From contig DATJPR010000296.1 in NCBI GenBank assembly GCA_035506295.1, positions 1-26,446 of the forward strand: 26,446 nt of DNA, in the 5' to 3' direction. The notes beneath the pieces are model-generated. The model was not told the origin of the DNA and did not search any database. It was given only the letters and a program-made list of their open reading frames with translations. Below, one piece after another: positions 14,812 to 21,257 of this stretch (its first letter is position 1; the number at the start of each line of letters is the position of its first letter). Position numbers and translations under genes: made by a program. This DNA comes from DATJPR01 sp035506295. Lineage in GTDB: Bacteria; Bacteroidota; Ignavibacteria; UBA10030; UBA6906.

Positions 14812-14903
14812 GGTACGTCGTCCTGGGAGTCGCAAAAGGTTTCCCTTCTAACACCAGGGCATGTCGTTTTGTTTCGTTTCCGTGCATTTCGCGAGGGATA
14901 TTC

Positions 14904-14932
14904 TTGCTTCTCCCTCCCTCTTGGTGTATATT
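14904..14932 (+). promoter_or_regulatory. Promoter of bshC
   Basis: TTGCTT (14904-14909), 17-bp spacer, TATATT (14927-14932), with predicted start near 14939 and the bshC ATG at 14979. The upstream ATG at 14904 of the same frame lies in the -35 element and cannot be the start. Confidence 0.75.
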
Positions 14933-14978
14933 TTTCCGGTACATTGTTCAGCTCTTTCCCCATCCACAGAAACCCTCG

Positions 14979-16631
14979 ATGGCACCTTCAGGCCGTTGGA
15001 TTGAATACGCACACTTGCCGCAGTCTTCCGGCGGATATTCCACTCTCTTTTTTGACTATCTTCAGGGCGAACCGGAAATCATGCGCCACTTTGCCGGCTC
15101 ATTCCGCGATACTGCCGGCTTCTCCACTGTCATGGAGCAGATCGATGGGAAGCCTGTTGATCGCGCTACGCTGGTCCAGGTCCTCCGGGAGCAAAACACG
15201 GCGTTCGGCGCGGGGCAGAGTACGCTGGAGAACATCGACCGCCTGTCGCGGTCCTCGACATTTGCCGTCGTCACGGGACAGCAGGTGGGAGTTTTTGGAG
15301 GACCGTTGTACACGTGCTACAAGGCGGCAACAGCCATCCAACTCGCGGCAAAGCTGGCCACGAAATTCCCCGGGAAGAACTTTGTCCCGGTGTTCTGGCT
15401 GGAAGGGGAAGACCACGACTTCGAGGAAATGAGCGCGATTGCCATCCCGGACAGGGATGGTCGGATCACATCTGTTTCGTACCTGCCTGGCGGTGAGATG
15501 CCGGAGCGGAACCTCGGGCCCATCGGCGAGCTGGCCTTCGACGAATGGATCGACCGGGCTATCGACCGCCTGCGCGAATTGCTGCCGGTCACGGAATTCT
15601 CAGAGCCGCTGTTTGCAGTTCTCCGATCGTGCTATGCGCAGGGCAAGACGTTCAACGAGGCGTTCGCCCGCTGGCTCGGCTACTTGTTTCACGCCCACGG
15701 TTTGGTCTTCATTTCCGCGAACCACCCGAGACTGAAGCGCCTGCTCTCGCCGATCTTTGTCCGCGAGCTCAGTGAATTTCCAGCGGTGTCGCAACTCGTC
15801 ATCACGCAAAGCGCGGAACTCGAACGCCGGTACCATGCGCAGGTCAAAACGAAGTCCATCAATCTCTTCCTCTTTCACAAAGGAGGAAGGTATCTGATCG
15901 AGCCCCGTGAGACCGACTTCAGTCTCAAGGGCACCCGGCATTTCCTCTCGAAGGACGAACTCCTTGCCATAGCGCGAGAAACGCCGGAGCTCCTCAGTCC
16001 GAACGTCGTTCTCCGGCCCATCGTTCAGGACACGCTGCTTCCGACGGTGGCCTACGTTGCCGGCCCGTCGGAGATCGCGTATCACGCCCAATTGCGGCCT
16101 GTCTACGATCACTTTGGGACGGTCCGACCGATCATCTATCCGCGTGCGAGCGCTTCGCTCATCGAAGAAAAGATCAAGCGCGCCGCCGAAAAGTTCGAAC
16201 TCGACATCGAGGATTTCTTTGGCGATCAGGAGAGGCTCGTCGCCAGAGTCGTGGAACAGATCGCAGCCGTCAAGATCGACGGCATGTTCGGCAATGCAGA
16301 CCAGCAACTCCAGACATTGCTGAACGAATTGAAATTCGGCCTGAACGAAGTGGATCCCACCCTCCTTCCGGCGTTGGACAATACGCTCTCAAGGATCCGG
16401 CAACAACTCAGTGTCTTGAAGGAGAAAGCCGCTGCGGCCCAGCAACGCCAGCACGAAACCGCGGTGCGGCAGATCGAGCGTTCGGTGGCGATGCTCCTTC
16501 CTGAAGGCAGCATGCAGGAGCGCGAGCTCAACATGCTGTATTTCCTCGACAAGTATGGTCCCACGACGATCCCGTGGCTGATGGAAGAGCTCGAGATCGA
16601 CGGGTTCAAGCACCAGTTGATCTCGAGATAG
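14979..16631 (+). CDS. bshC: Bacillithiol synthase (cysteine-adding enzyme BshC)
   Basis: Adds cysteine to glucosaminyl-malate in the last step of bacillithiol synthesis, the low-molecular-weight thiol that replaces glutathione in Firmicutes and many Bacteroidota, Chlorobi and Acidobacteria. At 550 residues it has the family length. The core shows VVTGQQVGVFGGPLYTCYKAATAIQLA (about 89-115) and the NFVPVFWLEGEDHDFEE nucleotide-fold segment (about 127-143). A long coiled-coil follows near the C-terminus (about 430-515, Gln/Ala/Glu/Arg-rich), ending in the LPEGSMQERELNM...FLDKYGP segment typical of BshC. It stands alone between divergent oxidase genes and convergent pnp; bshA and bshB are not in the window. 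Some Chlorobi methylate bacillithiol, which cannot be judged here. Confidence 0.95.
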   Translation: MAPSGRWIEYAHLPQSSGGYSTLFFDYLQGEPEIMRHFAGSFRDTAGFSTVMEQIDGKPVDRATLVQVLREQNTAFGAGQSTLENIDRLSRSSTFAVVTGQQVGVFGGPLYTCYKAATAIQLAAKLATKFPGKNFVPVFWLEGEDHDFEEMSAIAIPDRDGRITSVSYLPGGEMPERNLGPIGELAFDEWIDRAIDRLRELLPVTEFSEPLFAVLRSCYAQGKTFNEAFARWLGYLFHAHGLVFISANHPRLKRLLSPIFVRELSEFPAVSQLVITQSAELERRYHAQVKTKSINLFLFHKGGRYLIEPRETDFSLKGTRHFLSKDELLAIARETPELLSPNVVLRPIVQDTLLPTVAYVAGPSEIAYHAQLRPVYDHFGTVRPIIYPRASASLIEEKIKRAAEKFELDIEDFFGDQERLVARVVEQIAAVKIDGMFGNADQQLQTLLNELKFGLNEVDPTLLPALDNTLSRIRQQLSVLKEKAAAAQQRQHETAVRQIERSVAMLLPEGSMQERELNMLYFLDKYGPTTIPWLMEELEIDGFKHQLISR

Positions 16632-16656
16632 CGCGAGTCCTGCAGGACGCTGAACG

Positions 16657-16684
16657 AAAAAAAAGCCCGCTCATCGCGGGCTTT
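16657..16684 (-). terminator. Intrinsic terminator between bshC and pnp (strong for pnp side)
   Basis: Stem GCCCGC/GCGGGC (16665-16670 and 16676-16681) with loop TCATC, extended by A/T pairs on both sides. On the minus strand it is followed by eight T, ideal for ending the rimP-to-pnp transcript. On the plus strand only three T follow, so it is a weaker stop for bshC. Confidence 0.9.
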
Positions 16685-16715
16685 GGCGTATCACCGGGGT
16701 TCGACACCTGAACGA

Positions 16716-18881
16716 TCAGTGTTCGTGGTGCCTTCTCCTGTCCCCGTCTTGATGGCTTCGTTCGTGGTGCGGTCTTTCCTGTTGCTGTTGCTCTCCTTCG
16801 GCGGGTTGCATGAGCACTTTCTTGCTCAACTTCCACCGGCCCTGCTCGTCCTTGTCGATAATCTTGACATCAAACTCGTCGCCGACCTTGACCACGTCCG
16901 ACGGTTTGTTGACGCGCTTGGTGTCGAGCTGCGACACATGGACGAGCCCCTCTTTGCCGGGGAGGAATTCGACGAAGGCTCCGAAATCGGTGACTTTCTT
17001 GACCACCGACCGGTATACCTTCCCCACCTCGGGGATCTCCGTGATCCTCGCGATTTCCCGAAGGGCCTTGTCGGCGGATTCCTGGGAGGTCGCCGCGACA
17101 ACCACCGAGCCGTCATCCTGGATGTCGATCTCCGCGCCGCTGTCCTTCACAATCTGACGGATGACCTTGCCCCCTGGCCCGATCACCGCACCGATCATAT
17201 CGACCGGGATCTTGATGGTGGTCAGACGAGGAGCGAACGGAGACATTTCGCCGCGCGGCGAGTTGATGGCCGCTTCCATCTTGTCGATGATGTGGAGCCT
17301 CCCTTCGCGCGCCTGCTCGAGCGCCGACCGCATGATATCGATCGAGATTCCTCTGATCTTGATATCCATCTGGCACGCGGTGATTCCTTTGCGGGTCCCG
17401 GCGACCTTGAAATCCATGTCGCCGAGATGGTCCTCATTGCCGAGAATGTCACTCAGGATCGCCACACGGTCCCCCTCCTTCACGAGGCCCATCGCGATGC
17501 CGGCGACGGAGCTCTTCAACGGCGCGCCGCCGTCGAACAGCGCCAGCGACGCCGCACACACGGTGGCCATCGACGAGGAGCCGTTGGACTCGAGGATGTC
17601 CGAAACGATGCGCACCGTATACGGGAAGTCCGCTTCCGCAGGCATCAGGTTCTTGAGCGAGCGCTCGGCAAGGTTGCCGTGCCCGATTTCCCTTCTGCCG
17701 ACGCTCCCCATCCTCCCGGTTTCGCCGACCGAGAACGGGGGGAAATTGTAGTGGAGCATGAAACGCTTCGTCGAATCCGGCAACAGCCCGTCGATGACCT
17801 GCTCGTCGAGTTTCGTCCCGAGCGTCATCGTGGTGAGGCTCTGCGTTTCGCCGCGTGTAAACAGCGCGGAGCCGTGCGTGCGCGGCAGGAGGCCGATCTC
17901 GATCGTGATGGGTCGGATCTCCCGCAAACCCCTCCCGTCGAGTCTCTTGCCCTGCGAGAGGATCAGCTCGCGCATCTCCGTGTATTCGATCTGGTGCAGG
18001 GTTTCGCGGATTTCTTTTTCTTTCTCCGGGAAGGACTCCGCAAGCGCCGCTTCCACGTCGGCGTAGATCTGCGTCGTCTGCTCCGCCCTCGCTTCCTTCA
18101 GCATCGGGGTCGCCGCGAGCGTCCGCAGCTTGTCCCCCGCCGCGCGTCTGACCGCCTCTTGAAGCGAATCAATGCCGGGCGCAGCCGGGGCGACACGCTT
18201 GGTCTTCTTGATTTCCGCGGCCAACGCACGCTGAAGAGCACATAGTTGCTTGACATATCCATGTGCGAACGACAGCGCCTCAAGCATCTCGTCTTCGGAG
18301 ATTTCCCTCGCCTCACCCTCCACCATCACGATGGAATCCTCTGTCCCCGCCACGATGATATCCAGATCGCTCGTCTGAAGGTCCGTGAACGTGGGGTTCA
18401 CGATCAGTCGCCCGCCAACTCTCCCCACCCTGACTTCGGCGATCGGCCCCTCGAAGGGGATGTCCGACACCATGAAAGCGGCGGATGCCGCGACCGCGCC
18501 CAGCACATCGCCGTCGTGCTCCTGGTCTGAGGAGTACACGGTGACGACGATCTGTGTCTCATACCGGAACCACTCCGGGAACATGGGCCTGATGGGGCGA
18601 TCGATCAGCCTGGCGGACAGGACTTCCTTTTCGGTCGGTCGGGCTTCCCGTTTGAAGAATCCTCCCGGGATCTTCCCTGCCGATGCCGCCTTCTCACGAT
18701 ATTCCACTGAGAGGGGGAAGTAATCGAGGCTGTCATTGATCTCTTTTTCGGCGACCACGGTTGCAAGAACCATGGTGTCGCCATAGCGGGCCATGATCGC
18801 GCCGTCCGCTTGTTTTGCGAAACGGCCGGTCTCTATCGAGAAGGTCTTTCCGCCAAGTTCAACTTCTTGTTTGATGTTCAT
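16716..18881 (-). CDS. pnp: Polyribonucleotide nucleotidyltransferase (PNPase)
   Basis: Phosphorolytic 3'-5' exoribonuclease of the RNA degradosome, also able to add tails. The 721 residues comprise two RNase PH domains (about 1-230 and 310-550) joined by an all-helical segment, a KH domain (about 555-615, VIGPGGKVIRQIV) and an S1 domain (about 620-690, GKVYRSVVKKVTDFGAFVEFLPGKEGLVHVSQL). The active second PH domain shows GRREIGHGNLAERSL, SNGSSSMATVC and DILGNEDHLGDMDFKVAGT with the catalytic Asp residues. The C-terminal 25 residues are a His/Arg/Gln-rich tail (ending HHEH) that is unlike the core. Starts 30 bp after rpsO and has a GAGGAAA element upstream. Last gene of the operon, before the terminator at 16657. 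Confidence 0.98.
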   Translation of the reverse strand: MNIKQEVELGGKTFSIETGRFAKQADGAIMARYGDTMVLATVVAEKEINDSLDYFPLSVEYREKAASAGKIPGGFFKREARPTEKEVLSARLIDRPIRPMFPEWFRYETQIVVTVYSSDQEHDGDVLGAVAASAAFMVSDIPFEGPIAEVRVGRVGGRLIVNPTFTDLQTSDLDIIVAGTEDSIVMVEGEAREISEDEMLEALSFAHGYVKQLCALQRALAAEIKKTKRVAPAAPGIDSLQEAVRRAAGDKLRTLAATPMLKEARAEQTTQIYADVEAALAESFPEKEKEIRETLHQIEYTEMRELILSQGKRLDGRGLREIRPITIEIGLLPRTHGSALFTRGETQSLTTMTLGTKLDEQVIDGLLPDSTKRFMLHYNFPPFSVGETGRMGSVGRREIGHGNLAERSLKNLMPAEADFPYTVRIVSDILESNGSSSMATVCAASLALFDGGAPLKSSVAGIAMGLVKEGDRVAILSDILGNEDHLGDMDFKVAGTRKGITACQMDIKIRGISIDIMRSALEQAREGRLHIIDKMEAAINSPRGEMSPFAPRLTTIKIPVDMIGAVIGPGGKVIRQIVKDSGAEIDIQDDGSVVVAATSQESADKALREIARITEIPEVGKVYRSVVKKVTDFGAFVEFLPGKEGLVHVSQLDTKRVNKPSDVVKVGDEFDVKIIDKDEQGRWKLSKKVLMQPAEGEQQQQERPHHERSHQDGDRRRHHEH

Positions 18882-18911
18882 ACCGTTCTATCGGTTTCCT
18901 CTGCACTAGTG

Positions 18912-19181
18912 TTACTTTCTGATCTGGAGATCAGCTATGATTTTCCTGTAGCGGTCGATGTTATTCTCCTGGAGATAGTCCAGGAGCCTGCGGCGCTTCC
19001 CTACCATCTTGAGCAGTCCCACGCGCGAATGGTGATCCTTCGTGAACTTCTCAAAATGCGGGGCAAGGTCGTTGATCCTCGCAGTGAGCAAAGCGATCTG
19101 CACTTCAGGGGTGCCCGTATCATGCTCCTTCTTCCCGTACTTCTTGACGATCTCGGCCTTTTGTTGTTTCGTGATTGCCAT
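18912..19181 (-). CDS. rpsO: 30S ribosomal protein S15
   Basis: Primary 16S rRNA-binding protein of the 30S platform. The 89 residues match S15 throughout, including DTGTPEVQIALLTARINDLAPHF, DHHSRVGLLKMVGKRRRLLDYL and a final RYRKIIADLQIRK. It starts 12 bp after the ribF stop; an AGGAG Shine-Dalgarno overlaps that stop codon (TAGGAG) nine bases before the ATG. Order ribF-rpsO-pnp is the widespread bacterial arrangement. S15 autoregulation through its leader is known in other bacteria, but the intergenic space here is too short for an independent leader. Confidence 0.98.
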   Translation of the reverse strand: MAITKQQKAEIVKKYGKKEHDTGTPEVQIALLTARINDLAPHFEKFTKDHHSRVGLLKMVGKRRRLLDYLQENNIDRYRKIIADLQIRK

Positions 19182-19193
19182 TGATAGCGGCTC

Positions 19194-20150
19194 CTAACGG
19201 TTCATAGTGTGTGTGTTCATACGTTCGAGTATCCGGTGCGACTCGTTTCGGTCCTCCTCCAGCTGCCGGACGAGGGCGTCCAGCGAGGGGAACCGTTTCT
19301 CGTCGCGCAGGCGCGCGATGAACTCCACGCGCACCTCCATCCCGTACATCTCTCCCTGGTGCCCGAAGAAATGCACCTCCCGGGTTTCCTGCAATCCCTG
19401 CGCGATGGTCGGGCGTACGCCGATGTTCATCATGCCGAAGCGGCGGCCCCCCTGCCATCGTCCCTCAACGACGTAGACCCCGCGGGCGGGAAGCAGCTTG
19501 TCCGCGAAGGCGGGACGCAAATTCGCCGTGGGGTAGCCGAGCGTCGCCCCCCGTCGATCGCCCTGAACGACAGTCCCCGTCATGCCATACCGGTATCCCA
19601 GGAGCTTCTGTGCGCTTTCGACATTTCCCGAGGCCAGCGCGCTCCTGATAGCCGAGCTGCTGACAACCACACCGTCGATAACGACGGCCGGCACCTGCTC
19701 GATGGAAAACCCATGCATTCGGCCGAAGGCCTCCAGCGCTTCCACGCCACCCTGCCGTCCCCGGCCGAAATGATGGTCGTGCCCGACAACCATGTGCCGG
19801 ACGCCGATCTTCTTCACCAGCCACGACTCCACGAACTCCTCGGCGGACTGTTGGGAGAACGCCTGCGTGAAGGGGATCACGTTGAGCAGGTCCACCCCCA
19901 TGCTGTCAAAGAGCTCGATGCGTTCTTCCACCGACGTGAGAAGATCCGGCCGCCCGCGGTTCGGTCCGATCACCGCACGCGGGTGCGGATCAAACGTCAG
20001 CACGACACTCCTCGCCTGGTGTTCCCCCGCATATGCCGTCAGGCGGCTGATGATCGCCCGGTGCCCGAGGTGAACACCGTCGAACGTCCCGACAGTCACC
20101 ACAGACGCGGCCTTCGGCGGAATCGCACCTTCCTCGCGTGCAACGATCAT
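19194..20150 (-). CDS. ribF: Bifunctional riboflavin kinase / FAD synthetase
   Basis: Makes FMN from riboflavin and then FAD, using ATP. The N-terminal adenylyltransferase domain (about 1-165) has VGTFDGVHLGH at 21-31, LTFDPHPR and GHDHHFGRGRQG, and ends with the SSSAIRSALASGN segment. The C-terminal riboflavin kinase domain (about 175-305) has GTVVQGDRRGATLGYPTANL, with the PTAN metal/nucleotide motif, and GMMNIGVRPT. Length of 318 aa is standard. The ATG overlaps the truB stop by 4 nt (20147-20150), which signals translational coupling. A long frame on the opposite strand over this gene is a shadow. Confidence 0.97.
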   Translation of the reverse strand: MIVAREEGAIPPKAASVVTVGTFDGVHLGHRAIISRLTAYAGEHQARSVVLTFDPHPRAVIGPNRGRPDLLTSVEERIELFDSMGVDLLNVIPFTQAFSQQSAEEFVESWLVKKIGVRHMVVGHDHHFGRGRQGGVEALEAFGRMHGFSIEQVPAVVIDGVVVSSSAIRSALASGNVESAQKLLGYRYGMTGTVVQGDRRGATLGYPTANLRPAFADKLLPARGVYVVEGRWQGGRRFGMMNIGVRPTIAQGLQETREVHFFGHQGEMYGMEVRVEFIARLRDEKRFPSLDALVRQLEEDRNESHRILERMNTHTMNR

Positions 20151-20863
20151 AGAATCGGACCGACGCTCTCCCTAGCTCGCTGTTCCAGATCCGCTATGGT
20201 GGACGCGTCGTCGATGCTCCAGGTGTTGATGCGCGTTCTGCGCAGACGCGTGACATACGCCCCGCAACCCAACGCCGTCCCGATATCATCCACCAGCGTC
20301 CGTATATACGTCCCCTTCGAACAGACCACCGTCATGCTCGCCTCCGGCATCGCGACCTCTCTCACCGCAAGAGAGTGGATAACGACATCCCGGGGAGCCC
20401 GTTCCACGTGCACGCCCTCCTGGGCGTATTCATAGAGACGTTTCCCGTTCACCTTCAGCGCGGACCACATCGGCGGTACCTGCCGCTGCGGACCGACGAA
20501 CGAACCCGCAACTTCGGCGACACGTTCCGGAGTGATCCCCTCCAGCGGTCGAGTCTCGATCACGGGAGTCTCCGCATCGCCACTTGCCGTTCTGCACCCC
20601 AGCCGCATCGTCACATCATATTCCTTATCGGCGCCTGTGTGGTGCGCCAGTTCTTTCGTTCGCCTGCCGGTACAGACGATCAGCAGCCCGGTGGCCAGCG
20701 GATCGAGCGTTCCGGCGTGACCGGCCTTCTTCACATGGAAAATGCGGCGGATCTTCTTCACGACATCGAATGAGGTCCATCCGGCCGGCTTGTCCACGAG
20801 CAGAAACATCCCCTCATCTGCCGCGCTACTCTTGACCGCCGCCGGTGCCGTTTCGCTCGTCAT
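20147..20863 (-). CDS. truB: tRNA pseudouridine(55) synthase
   Basis: Converts U55 in the T-loop of tRNAs to pseudouridine. The catalytic block KKAGHAGTLDPLATGLLIVCTGRRTK contains the nucleophilic Asp, preceded by DKPAGWTSFDVVKKIRR and followed by KEYDVTMRLGCRTASGD and the MWSALKVNGKRLYEYAQEG block. At 238 residues it is short, lacking a recognisable PUA extension, as in Bacteroidota. The ATG at 20863 would overlap rbfA by 38 nt. An ATG at 20809, just before FLLVDKPAG and preceded directly by GAGGGG, would remove the overlap but leaves an unusually short N-terminus; the start is not settled. Ends in a 4-nt overlap with ribF. Confidence 0.96.
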   Translation of the reverse strand: MTSETAPAAVKSSAADEGMFLLVDKPAGWTSFDVVKKIRRIFHVKKAGHAGTLDPLATGLLIVCTGRRTKELAHHTGADKEYDVTMRLGCRTASGDAETPVIETRPLEGITPERVAEVAGSFVGPQRQVPPMWSALKVNGKRLYEYAQEGVHVERAPRDVVIHSLAVREVAMPEASMTVVCSKGTYIRTLVDDIGTALGCGAYVTRLRRTRINTWSIDDASTIADLEQRARESVGPIL

Positions 20864-21194
20864 TGATCTTCTTCAGAATCGCGTTGATGCGTTCGACCCG
20901 GTCGAGCGTATCGTCCCGGAAGAGCTCGAGCGTGGGCATGAACCGGATGTGCACCCGTTTCGCGAGCAGGCTCCGCAATTGGGGCTTGTCGTGTTCCAGG
21001 CGGGCCATCGTTTCCTGACGAACTTCTTCCGAGCCATAGATGCTCAGATACACTTTCGCGATCCGAAGGTCGGGCGTCACCCGCACATCCGTGACCGTGG
21101 TGAAACCGATCTCCGGCTGGCGATACTCCTTTTGCAGGATCGCTCCGATTTCCTCTTTGAGGAGCGAGGCGACGCGTTCTGTTCGAATAGACAT
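20826..21194 (-). CDS. rbfA: 30S ribosome-binding factor A
   Basis: Late 30S-maturation factor that binds the 5' end region of 16S rRNA and helps cold adaptation. The 122 residues have the single KH-like fold seen in the family: RTERVASLLKEEIGAILQKE at the N-terminus, GFTTVTDVRVTPDLRIAKVYLSIYG in the middle, and the helix with RVHIRFMPTLELFRDDTLDRVERINAILKKI at the end. It follows infB by 63 bp in the common nusA-infB-rbfA-truB order; the gap holds nothing I recognise. The end overlaps the longer truB start. Confidence 0.96.
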   Translation of the reverse strand: MSIRTERVASLLKEEIGAILQKEYRQPEIGFTTVTDVRVTPDLRIAKVYLSIYGSEEVRQETMARLEHDKPQLRSLLAKRVHIRFMPTLELFRDDTLDRVERINAILKKINDERNGTGGGQE

Positions 21195-21257
21195 CGATGT
21201 CCCGGCTGAGAGCGGCCTTCCGGTCGCGGCGGATTGCGCAGTGCGCGTCCCGCCCGA

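Noticed and set aside
16683..18245. Plus-strand open frame of 520 codons across pnp
   Set aside because: Antisense shadow of pnp, starting inside the bshC/pnp terminator stem, with no recognisable domains.
19209..20435. Plus-strand open frame of 408 codons across ribF and truB
   Set aside because: Antisense to two well-supported genes in a coupled operon.
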